Shown here in pieces: positions 19,164 to 26,812 of a stretch of 64,000 nucleotides of DNA (position 1 is the stretch's first letter; every line of letters starts with the position of its first letter). Made by a program: the position numbers and the translations under genes. Origin of the DNA: Candidatus Nanohalarchaeota archaeon. GTDB taxonomy: Archaea > Nanohalarchaeota > Nanosalinia > Nanosalinales > Nanosalinaceae. The notes beneath the pieces were generated by a model that did not search any database, had not been told where the DNA came from, and was given only the letters and a program-made list of their open reading frames with translations. The stretch spans positions 248,001 through 312,000 of the forward strand of contig JALDAJ010000001.1 of NCBI GenBank assembly GCA_022729235.1, read 5' to 3'.

Positions 19164-19580
19164 ATGTCAAGCCATGCCCCTCCTTTCCAGAACGGTGCAG
19201 GAGGCGTTGACCCTCTAGTATTTACAGCTCTGGGAGCCTTGATTGTGATCGTCATCATGTCTTTGGCGTATATCTGGTGGCTTCATAACAGGAGGGAGAC
19301 TATCCTGCCCGAGGAAGAGCTTGAGAAAGAGGATGAAACACAGGAAGACGTGAGAATCGACCGCATGGGATTGTCAAAACGGTCGGAAGATGTTCTGGGT
19401 GTCGTGATGGACGCCCCGATGCTGCAGAACGAGCTTCCAGACGAACTCGGTGTTTCGAAAGCCACAGTCAGTAACGCTGTAAGCGAGCTTTTCGACCGTG
19501 ATCTTGTGATGAAGAAAAAGAAGGCGAACACGTACCTTATCGAGCCTAACATGGATGAGATACGGGAACAGTCCCGCTGA
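19164..19580 (+). CDS. Membrane-anchored winged-helix regulator
   Basis: This 138-residue protein has one N-terminal transmembrane segment (about 17-40), an acidic linker, and a C-terminal winged helix. The recognition region is ELPDELGVSKATVSNAVSELFDRDLVMKK (split over about 92-120). Similar membrane-tethered MarR/TrmB-like proteins are common in haloarchaea. The ligand or signal is unknown. It lies just upstream of the RNase P RNA gene. Confidence 0.75.
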   Translation: MSSHAPPFQNGAGGVDPLVFTALGALIVIVIMSLAYIWWLHNRRETILPEEELEKEDETQEDVRIDRMGLSKRSEDVLGVVMDAPMLQNELPDELGVSKATVSNAVSELFDRDLVMKKKKANTYLIEPNMDEIREQSR

Positions 19581-19594
19581 TATCGGCGTTGAGC

Positions 19595-19602
19595 TTAAAA
19601 AT
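19595..19602 (+). promoter_or_regulatory. Likely TATA box of RNase P RNA gene
   Basis: TTAAAAAT begins 26 bp before the proposed RNase P RNA 5' end at 19621, the usual archaeal TATA distance. No protein start codon lies at that distance. Confidence 0.45.
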
Positions 19603-19620
19603 CTTGTCGTATAGGTTAGC

Positions 19621-20112
19621 GTGTTGGAGGCGGAGTGACCGCCACCGCTGGCGTTCGCAAATCAGAGATTTGCTTCCAACAGCGATCTCTGACGAGAACG
19701 CTGAGTGAGGAAAGTCCCGACACCGACTCAAACGTGGCAGCTGTAAGAGCTGTGGACCGGAAGGTCCTGGAGATCCATCGCAACCTCAGTAATATGAGGG
19801 TAGGTGGCTCATGGAGCAGCAGAAACGACACGTCCTGGTTCAAAGATGACGGCGTGAATGGTGGTAATGGCGTCAAAACCGACGCCACCAGCAAAAGCCA
19901 GATATTTACCAGGGATCGATGAAACGTGGCTCTGACACCCGGTGCAAGCCGAAAGAGCGCGCCGTGCAGGAACGAACCTGCCGGACCAGTCAACCTTCAC
20001 AGGTAGCCTGGTAGTTAAATGCGGTCCACGACTTACTCCTCTCGGGAGTTGGTCGTTTGAGAAGAGCTTTGCTCTTCGATAACAGAATCGGGCTTACTCC
20101 CGCCTCCACCAC
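19621..20112 (+). ncRNA. rnpB: RNase P RNA with an insertion in a conserved block
   Basis: The ends pair: TGGAGGCGG (19625-19633) with CCGCCTCCA (20100-20108), plus GTG/CAC outside. The catalytic-core block GAGGAAAGTCCCGACACC lies near 19707-19724, and the 3' core (GGTCCACGA ... CAGAATCGGGCTTAC) at 20023-20096. RNase P cuts tRNA 5' leaders. The length of about 492 nt is large for archaea, partly because of hairpin GCAAATC/GATTTGC (19657-19673) near the 5' end and a 51-nt insertion at 20033-20083. Confidence 0.92.
20033..20083 (+). repeat. A-B hairpin module inserted in RNase P RNA
   Basis: Hairpin A pairs ACGAC (20028-20032) with GTCGT (20052-20056) and ACTCC with GGGAGT inside. Spacer TTGA is followed by hairpin B, GAAGAGC (20061-20067) with GCTCTTC (20071-20077), then GATAAC. 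Removing 51 nt joins CCACGA to CAGAATCGGGC, which restores the universal CCACGACAGAA..CGGC block of RNase P RNA. It closely resembles the module after 23S rRNA. It may be an intron or a retained expansion. Confidence 0.65.
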
Positions 20113-20147
20113 TAATACTTTTGAAGGTAGACCACGAGGTTCCAAAT

Positions 20148-20309
20148 ATGGCAAAAGACAACGAAGCACGGATGCCGACTTCACAGGGAGGACTTGTCCA
20201 GTACTATGATGCAGATACAGGGATGGAGTTCGATCCCAAGGTAATCATCGGAGGAGTCATGACAGTAGCCGTTATCGGTATCGCGCTCAACACAGGAATC
20301 CTTATTTGA
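20148..20309 (+). CDS. Preprotein translocase subunit Sec61-beta (archaeal SecG)
   Basis: Starting at ATG 20148 gives 53 residues: a short polar N-terminus with GLVQYYDAD, then FDPKVIIGG leading into one transmembrane helix (about 35-52). The YY-D...DPKVV(I) pattern and single C-terminal helix are characteristic of archaeal Sec61-beta, the small third subunit of the SecY translocon. An upstream in-frame ATG at 20121 lies close to the RNase P RNA end and is less likely. Confidence 0.85.
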   Translation: MAKDNEARMPTSQGGLVQYYDADTGMEFDPKVIIGGVMTVAVIGIALNTGILI

Positions 20310-20378
20310 TTCTTCAACTATCCTCCCGAAGTCAACGTTATTTAAGAATTCTATCTGTAAACTTTTCACGTAGTTCAC

Positions 20379-20569
20379 GGGTCCGTAGCTCAGCCCGGAC
20401 AGAGCACTCGGCTTCTATTCCTCAAGTTCCCAGTAGGGAACGAGGACCGAGAAGACCGCAGGGTCTTCGAAACACACCTTCTCCCCGCGGAGAAGTGTGC
20501 TCGAACGGCTTTCGTCTCAAAGCCGTAGAAGACACCGAGATGTCGAGGGTTCAAATCCCTCCGGACTCG
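20379..20569 (+). tRNA. tRNA-Arg (anticodon UCU) with a 116-nt intron carrying the A-B module
   Basis: Acceptor GGGTCCG (20379-20385) pairs with CGGACTC (20562-20568), discriminator G. Anticodon stem CTCGG/CCGAG; loop CT-TCT-A, intron 20418-20533 in position 37/38, then A38. CTTC of the loop pairs with GAAG near the intron end. The intron holds hairpin A (20419-20446), spacer CCGA, hairpin B (20451-20468) and two more hairpins near 20474-20499 and 20502-20526. Confidence 0.93.
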
Positions 20570-20643
20570 TTATTTTTACTCATTCCAGTAACTGCGTTGT
20601 GGTGTAAATCAGGGTTTAAGACCGCGATACCATATCACTGCTC

Positions 20644-20922
20644 ATGGGGATAATACTTGAAGGAGAACTGGTCAAGAGAAGGGACAGACAGCCTATATGC
20701 GGAGGATGTAAAGAAGCTGTGAATAAGCAGGCGACTGTATGCCAGAGCTGTGGTATAAGACTTTACACGGTGAAAGGTAAGGTGTTCCGGGCAACAGGAA
20801 CTTTATTCGGCGCAGTATATCTTACATACGGTATCGCACAGGCATCGGTAATTTCTACCCTACTAGGCTCCACATTCATGACAGTAGCTGTCTACAGCTA
20901 CTTCTTCAGACCGATGTTATAG
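20644..20922 (+). CDS. Small zinc-ribbon membrane protein
   Basis: This 92-residue protein has an N-terminal zinc ribbon, C-GG-C and C-QS-C around residues 19-36 (PICGGCKEAV, VCQSCGIRL), followed by two hydrophobic segments (about 50-67 and 69-86). The plan resembles other short zinc-ribbon membrane proteins in this window. Function unknown. Confidence 0.6.
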   Translation: MGIILEGELVKRRDRQPICGGCKEAVNKQATVCQSCGIRLYTVKGKVFRATGTLFGAVYLTYGIAQASVISTLLGSTFMTVAVYSYFFRPML

Positions 20923-20963
20923 GGTTAGAATGATTAACTTTCTGAACATAACCTCTTTTAGAG

Positions 20964-21737
20964 ATGGAAACCAGCTCCCCTGAAGACGCTGACCTGATAG
21001 TCCAGAAGCTCCCGTGTGATAACGGTATCCACAGGAATCCGCGGAAAGGAACGCTGGACGCGCCGGAGAAGATACTGGAAGACTATGAGTTCGAAAGAAG
21101 TGTCCTCGTGGACGAGGTTTTCCCCGACGAGTTCTCACTGGAGAATACGCAGAGAAGAATCGAGGATAATACAGAGGAACTGATTGAGTATGGTAAGCCC
21201 CTACTTTCTATCGGCGGCGACCACTCCGTCTCCTACCCCGTTATCCGGGCATTGAAGCGGGAGTATCCGGACATGCAGCTGGTGTGGCTCGACTCCCACC
21301 TCGACCTAAAAGAGAAGGTCGACAATCATGTATCGCACGATGTCGTAGTGCGAGAACTGCTGGCAAGAGGTTTTTCGGAGGACGAGATATGGTTTGTCGG
21401 GATTACGAGAATCGATGACGACGAGGAAGAGTTCCTGGAAAAACACGACCTAAATATATATCGCAGCAGCGAGATAGAGGAATTCAAACGAGAGTTCAAA
21501 CCTGGCGAACAAACTGTGTACCTGTCGGTCGACATCGACGCGCTGGAGGAAGAGCTGGCTCCCGGAACAGGGTATCCCGACGGAGAACTGGGATTAGAGA
21601 CCGTAGAAAAGGTCATTGACATAGTTAATCCTACTCACGCAGACCTAGTAGAAGTAGCTCCTTCTCTTGATGAAAACGGCAAAACTATCGACAGCGCAAG
21701 AGACGTACTCTCCCAGATAGAAGACAGTCTTGGCTAA
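20964..21737 (+). CDS. Arginase/agmatinase family (ureohydrolase) protein
   Basis: This 257-residue protein keeps the ureohydrolase metal motifs: GGDHS (about 79-83), LDSHLD (canonical DAHxD) and SVDIDALEEELAPGTGYP (canonical SxDxDxxDP..PGTG). The third Asp of the last motif is Glu, and the SHG motif reads SHD. It may hydrolyse arginine, agmatine or a related guanidino compound. It neighbours an ACT-domain protein and argG/argH/argS, which supports a role in arginine metabolism. Confidence 0.85.
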   Translation: METSSPEDADLIVQKLPCDNGIHRNPRKGTLDAPEKILEDYEFERSVLVDEVFPDEFSLENTQRRIEDNTEELIEYGKPLLSIGGDHSVSYPVIRALKREYPDMQLVWLDSHLDLKEKVDNHVSHDVVVRELLARGFSEDEIWFVGITRIDDDEEEFLEKHDLNIYRSSEIEEFKREFKPGEQTVYLSVDIDALEEELAPGTGYPDGELGLETVEKVIDIVNPTHADLVEVAPSLDENGKTIDSARDVLSQIEDSLG

Positions 21738-22264
21738 AGCCTTTCCTGCAGGATTTCGAGAACCCGTGGTGCGTCCGACCTATCCACTACGAGATGAGTG
21801 TCTTCCCTGCAGGAGATAAGATGGTCTACGTTTATCCCTTCTGCAGCCAGGGAGGAAAGAATGAACTCGATAACTCCTGGCGTCTCCTCAAGCCTCACAG
21901 GGCTTACAAGAGTTACTAGTGACTGTTCTTCACCCTCGATCACATGAGTATAGCCATTCTCAGTCTTAGCCTTCACGACAGCATCCCTGTCTTCAGAGCT
22001 TTTCAACGCCTCAACGCCGTCCTCTATCTTCACCTCAGTTCTTTCAAGAACCTGTTCTACCCGCCCCCTTCTATCCGTCTGTACCTCAGATAGATAGTTT
22101 TCAAGGCGGGAAAGCGCAGCTTTTACTGCTTCAAAGCTGTCGATACCTTCATCCTCACATATCTTTCTGGCGAGAGCGCTGTAATTTACTACTCCCTGTG
22201 CCAGCGCCTCACGGAGGTACGGCTTCCTGGAAACGTAGAGTTCAACCTGAGATGCTACAGACAT
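21734..22264 (-). CDS. HTH-ACT domain protein, possible amino-acid-responsive regulator
   Basis: This 176-residue protein has an N-terminal helical region with a helix-turn-helix feel (LAQGVVNYSALARKICEDEG) and a C-terminal ACT-like fold (VTLVSPVRLEETPGVIEFIL ... GINVDHLISCREDTHLVVD, like aspartokinase ACT repeats). Such haloarchaeal proteins are thought to sense amino acids. Its stop overlaps that of the ureohydrolase gene by 4 bp (convergent). It is divergent from argG, so it could regulate the arg genes; that is inference from position. Confidence 0.7.
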   Translation of the reverse strand: MSVASQVELYVSRKPYLREALAQGVVNYSALARKICEDEGIDSFEAVKAALSRLENYLSEVQTDRRGRVEQVLERTEVKIEDGVEALKSSEDRDAVVKAKTENGYTHVIEGEEQSLVTLVSPVRLEETPGVIEFILSSLAAEGINVDHLISCREDTHLVVDRSDAPRVLEILQERL

Positions 22265-22367
22265 ATGTCTTATTTAGAACACTTATGTTTTATTTGTTAC
22301 GTTCTGGTGTTTCAGGTATTAAAGAAAGACCTTTCTTAGAGAATCTCGTGATCAACAATGACTGAAC

Positions 22368-23633
22368 TTGGAGCCCAAAAGGGTGAATACGAAAGACAGT
22401 ATCGATTATCTAGCAAAACCTGAAAACATCGACAAAGTCGTTCTTCTCTACTCTGGAGGATTAGATACCTCCTGCATGGTCAAGTGGATACAGGAAGAAT
22501 ATGACGCTGATGTAGTCACGCTGACAATCGACCTGGGGCAGCCCGGTGTCGATCTGGAAGATGTGAAGCAGAAAGCGCTTGATCTCGGTGCAGTTGAGGC
22601 GTACGTTGTTGACGCCAAGAAAGAGTTCGGCGAGGATTACATAGCGAAAGCAGTGAAAGCGAACGCCGATTACCAGGGCTATCCATTGAGTACAGCGATA
22701 GCTCGCTACTTAAAATGCGAGAAAGCCGTAGAAATCGCCCACAGAGAAGACGCGGACGCAGTAGCTCACGGCGCCACCGGCAAGGGTAACGACCAGGTCC
22801 GTTTCGAGGCAGGCATCCTCTCCATCGACCCAGACATCAAACTGCTGGCGCCGGTGCGCGAGTGGAGCATGACCCGTGATAAAGAGATAGAGTACGCTGA
22901 GGAGCACGGAATCGATGTGGAGGTAGAGAAAGACTCGCCCTATTCGACAGATGAGAACCTGTGGGGTAAAAGCTCCGAGTGCGGACCTCTCGAAGAACCG
23001 GATAAGGAGCCGCCAGGAGATGTCTTCCAGTTCGTGAATACGCCCGAAGAGGCGTCCGAAGAACCAGAGTACGTCGAGATAAAGTTCGAGAAAGGTGTCC
23101 CTGTAGCGCTTGACGGGGAGAAAATGATGGTTCACGAGCTAGTCGACAAGCTTAACTCGATAGCAGGAGAACACGGCGTCGGTATCATCGACATGATGGA
23201 AGACCGTGTAGTAGGGCTCAAGTCCCGCGAAGTATACGAGTGCCCCGCCGCGGTAACTCTCCTTGAGGCGCATGAACATCTGGAGAATTACTGCAGCACA
23301 AAGCACGAGAACCAGATCAAGAAATTCGTAGACCAGAAGTGGGCGGAGATGGCGTATTCGGGGCTCTGGTTCGACCCGCTGATAGACCATCTCAACGAAT
23401 TTATCGACTCCATGAACCAGAATGTCACCGGCACAGTAAAAATGAAACTGTACAAGGGTAAGGCGCAAGTCGTTGGACGCGAGTCAGAGAACGCGCTCTA
23501 CAACCATCAGCTCGCGAGCTACGACGAGGGAGAAACATTCAACCAGGAGGCATCACCAGGATTTATCCAGCTCTGGAGCCTACAGACCAAGCTCATCAAC
23601 GAACAGGTGAACGGAGATGCTCTGGGAAACTGA
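22368..23633 (+). CDS. argG: Argininosuccinate synthase
   Basis: This protein of about 420 residues has the ATP-pyrophosphatase loop YSGGLDTS, then HGATGKGNDQVRFE and the SPYSTDENLWG motif, all diagnostic. It joins citrulline and aspartate with ATP to give argininosuccinate. The start is uncertain: TTG at 22368 gives the longest form, while GTG at 22383 (MNTKDS) is closer to family length. An ATG at 22358 opens a different frame of only 21 codons. It overlaps argH by 17 bp. Confidence 0.95.
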   Translation: MEPKRVNTKDSIDYLAKPENIDKVVLLYSGGLDTSCMVKWIQEEYDADVVTLTIDLGQPGVDLEDVKQKALDLGAVEAYVVDAKKEFGEDYIAKAVKANADYQGYPLSTAIARYLKCEKAVEIAHREDADAVAHGATGKGNDQVRFEAGILSIDPDIKLLAPVREWSMTRDKEIEYAEEHGIDVEVEKDSPYSTDENLWGKSSECGPLEEPDKEPPGDVFQFVNTPEEASEEPEYVEIKFEKGVPVALDGEKMMVHELVDKLNSIAGEHGVGIIDMMEDRVVGLKSREVYECPAAVTLLEAHEHLENYCSTKHENQIKKFVDQKWAEMAYSGLWFDPLIDHLNEFIDSMNQNVTGTVKMKLYKGKAQVVGRESENALYNHQLASYDEGETFNQEASPGFIQLWSLQTKLINEQVNGDALGN

Positions 23634-24867
23634 CGAATTGGTGAAGGATAGCGTACTCTCGTACACCCAGGAAGAGACGATACTGGAGCAGAAGCTCCTT
23701 CCCTACGATCTTCTAGGTACTGCGGCACACGCGAAGATGCTGGAGAGCCAGGGCTACCTAGAAAAAGGAGAGCTTGAAGAGGTGATGGAGAAACTATCCG
23801 AAATGTACGATGAACAGCATGAAATCGAGGGCGAAGATGTCCACACGTTCATCGAGGAGAAGGTTACAGAGTATACGGACGCTGGGAAGAAGATTCACAC
23901 CGGTCGGTCGCGGAACGATCAGGTGGTTATCGCGACACGGTTGCTGATGAAGGACTCCTGTATCGAGATATCCCTGGAACTCCTGGAGCTCGTGAAAGAA
24001 CTTGGAGAATTCGCGGAAAACGAGAACCAACCCATACCTGGCTACACACACCAGCAGCAGGCAATGCCATCAAGCACCGGGCTCTGGGCGTCGAGTTACG
24101 TCGACGCGCTTGTAGATGACCTTAAACTCCTGCAGTCTGCCTACGAAGTAATCGATCAGAATCCACTTGGTGCGGCAGCAGGGTACGGAACCGTGCTCGA
24201 TATCGACCGTGATAAGACAACCAAGCTCCTAGGTTTCAAGTCGAAGCAGGAGAACCCCATTTACTGCGTTAACCGGGGGAAGCATGAGCTCATGCTTTTG
24301 CAGGCATTGAACCACGTGATGCTTGACGTCCAGAAGCTGTCGGAGGACCTCATCAACTTCTCGGAGGACCAGAAGTTCTTCGATATCCCGAAAGAATTTT
24401 GCACCGGAAGCAGTATCATGCCGCAGAAGAAGAACCCGGATGTACTTGAGATAGCGCGAGCGAAGGCAGACGAAGTAGCCTCTCACGAACACGCGATACG
24501 CTCGATAATAGGAAAGCTACCGCACGGCTACAACCGCGACACCCAACAGACTAAGAAACCCTTGGTAGAGTCGATAGGGACGACCCTGGCGACACTGGAG
24601 ATACTGGCTGACTTGGTAGCCGAACTGGAGGTTTCGGACAGCTTCGAAATACATGACGACATACACGCCGCCGATACAGCGAACAAAATGGTTGAAGACG
24701 ACCTTTCCTTCCGAGAAGCCTACCAAGAAGTGAAGCAGAAACAGGAATATTGCTCCGGAGACAGCATCAAAGAACCAGTACACCAACAGTATGTAGAACT
24801 AGAAAAATTCTGGAAAGCAGAGAAATCAAGTTTTGAGAGAACTAAGGAAAGCCTACTGGACTCGTAA
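23617..24867 (+). CDS. argH: Argininosuccinate lyase
   Basis: This 416-residue protein of the fumarase/aspartase superfamily has HTGRSRNDQV, TPGYTH-like PGYTHQQQAMP, and the signature GSSIMPQKKNPD. It splits argininosuccinate into arginine and fumarate. The ATG at 23617 lies within the end of argG, so the two are translated from one message. It is shorter than typical (about 460), with the C-terminal region compact. Confidence 0.95.
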   Translation: MLWETDELVKDSVLSYTQEETILEQKLLPYDLLGTAAHAKMLESQGYLEKGELEEVMEKLSEMYDEQHEIEGEDVHTFIEEKVTEYTDAGKKIHTGRSRNDQVVIATRLLMKDSCIEISLELLELVKELGEFAENENQPIPGYTHQQQAMPSSTGLWASSYVDALVDDLKLLQSAYEVIDQNPLGAAAGYGTVLDIDRDKTTKLLGFKSKQENPIYCVNRGKHELMLLQALNHVMLDVQKLSEDLINFSEDQKFFDIPKEFCTGSSIMPQKKNPDVLEIARAKADEVASHEHAIRSIIGKLPHGYNRDTQQTKKPLVESIGTTLATLEILADLVAELEVSDSFEIHDDIHAADTANKMVEDDLSFREAYQEVKQKQEYCSGDSIKEPVHQQYVELEKFWKAEKSSFERTKESLLDS

Positions 24868-24915
24868 GAACTCAGCAAGTTTACCTTATTAAGCATCACT
24901 GCGGAGAAGATAATC

Positions 24916-26742
24916 ATGAAAGAACTGAAACAAAAACTGGCAGAAGAACTCTCCGAAACACTGGAAACGGAAGTAGAAGTAAACGATATTGAAGTTCCAG
25001 AGCCAGAGCACGGGGACTTCGCCTATCCAGCGATGAGAGCTGCCTCACAAATCGGTAAGCAGCCACGAGAACTGGCGGAAGAATCAGCGGAAGAACTTCA
25101 AGAGAAAGAAATAGATCTCGTGGAGAAAGTAGAGGTTGCAGGACCGGGCTATCTGAACTTCTACCTTGACAGAGAAGAACTCGGTGCGGACATAATAGAA
25201 AACGTATCAAATCTCAAGTTCAAGGATAAGGGAGAAAAGGTGAGCGTTGAACATACCTCACCTAATCCTAACAAACCTTTGCACATGGGAACCATGCGTA
25301 CTGCTTTACTCGGAGACACCATCTCGCGTATAGCCGAGAAGATAGGGTACGATGTAGAAGTTATAGACCTTATCAATGACCTGGGTCGGCAAAGCGCCAG
25401 AACTATCTATGCATACAAGAACTTCCTGGACGAGCTAGACGATGAAGACAAGCAGAAGAAGGCAGATTTCTGGATAGGACTGCTTTACTCGAAGGCCGGC
25501 CAGTACCTGGAGGAAAACCCAGAGGATGAAGAAAAAGTCCAGCAGGTAATACAGGACATAGAGGAAGGTGATAATAAGAACTTCGAACTCATGGAAGACC
25601 TGGTATCCAAGTCAGTTCACGGGCAGCTGGAGACAGCATACCGGAGCAACGTGTTCTATGACCTGGTCACGTTCGAGAGAGATATCGTCGCCTCAAACCT
25701 GCTTAACGAATGTGTAGACAAGCTCAGGGATCTTGACAGGGTATACGAGATAGAGAACGGCGAGGATGAGGGATGTATCGTTATAGAGCTCTCGGATTAC
25801 GAGGACGAACTTGGAGGACTCAAGAAGCCATACAAGATACTGTTCCGGAGCGACGGCACCGCTACATACACCGCGAAAGATATCGCTCTGACTATGTGGA
25901 AATTTGGACTCCTCGAATCAAATTTTGAATACAAGGAGTTCGATCAGCAACCTAACAGTGAAACACTATGGAGCACAGGAGGAGACCGGGAGAAAGACTT
26001 CGGAGACGCCGACCACCACATAAACGTGGTCGGAGAACCTCAGAGCTATGTCATGAAGATTCTGGAGCTATCCCTGGAGGCGCTCGGATTCGAAGAAGAG
26101 GCGGAGAACTTCAGTCACATGAGTTTCGAGTTCGTCTACCTCCCCGGCAAAGAGTCGTACTCAGGTAGGAAAGGGAACTGGGTTGGCAAGCACGCTGACG
26201 CAGTCCTAGACAGAGCAAAAGACCTTGCCCTGGAAGAGATACAGGACCGGTACGATTTCAGCCAAGAAAAAGAGGAGGAAATAGCAGAGAAAGTCGCTGT
26301 AGCCGCGGTACGCTACTTCATACTCAAGTTCACACGTGACAAAGACATCAACTTCTCATTTGAAAAGGCGCTGAACTGGGAAGGAGACTCCGGACCATAC
26401 CTGCTCTACACTGTTGCGCGGGCATATGGGATAAAAGACAAGATAGACGCAGAGACTCAATTCACCACATATGAGAAAGATGTAGAATACGAGCTTCTGC
26501 GAAAAATGTCGGAGTTTGAGAAAGTCCTGGAGGAAAGCTTCGAGTCTCAGGAACCCGCCAAGCTGACCCATTATGTGAAAGAAACAGCAGAAAAGTTCAA
26601 CTCCTTCTACCACAAGTGCCCCGTAAAAGATGCGGAGACGGAAGAACTGAAGAAGTCACGGACCGCGATTATCGACACCTACCTAGAGGTTATGGAACAG
26701 GGTCTAGAACTCCTGGGGATCGAACCGTTGGAGGAGATGTAA
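24916..26742 (+). CDS. argS: Arginyl-tRNA synthetase
   Basis: This is a 608-residue class I synthetase. The N-terminal Add-1 domain is followed by SPNPNKPLHMGTMR (HIGH motif), DLINDLGRQ, and a C-terminal anticodon-binding helical domain (YLLYTVARAY, ALTHY-type). It charges tRNA-Arg. It sits directly downstream of argGH with a 48-bp gap holding a TATA-like TTATTAAG, tying arginine synthesis to its use. Two tRNA-Arg genes also lie in this window. Confidence 0.95.
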   Translation: MKELKQKLAEELSETLETEVEVNDIEVPEPEHGDFAYPAMRAASQIGKQPRELAEESAEELQEKEIDLVEKVEVAGPGYLNFYLDREELGADIIENVSNLKFKDKGEKVSVEHTSPNPNKPLHMGTMRTALLGDTISRIAEKIGYDVEVIDLINDLGRQSARTIYAYKNFLDELDDEDKQKKADFWIGLLYSKAGQYLEENPEDEEKVQQVIQDIEEGDNKNFELMEDLVSKSVHGQLETAYRSNVFYDLVTFERDIVASNLLNECVDKLRDLDRVYEIENGEDEGCIVIELSDYEDELGGLKKPYKILFRSDGTATYTAKDIALTMWKFGLLESNFEYKEFDQQPNSETLWSTGGDREKDFGDADHHINVVGEPQSYVMKILELSLEALGFEEEAENFSHMSFEFVYLPGKESYSGRKGNWVGKHADAVLDRAKDLALEEIQDRYDFSQEKEEEIAEKVAVAAVRYFILKFTRDKDINFSFEKALNWEGDSGPYLLYTVARAYGIKDKIDAETQFTTYEKDVEYELLRKMSEFEKVLEESFESQEPAKLTHYVKETAEKFNSFYHKCPVKDAETEELKKSRTAIIDTYLEVMEQGLELLGIEPLEEM

Positions 26743-26812
26743 TTCTTCCCGTGGAGAAAGATGCGTCAACCATTTCTATTATTAACAAGCCGGAGTAGTT
26801 TTTTACAGGGCT

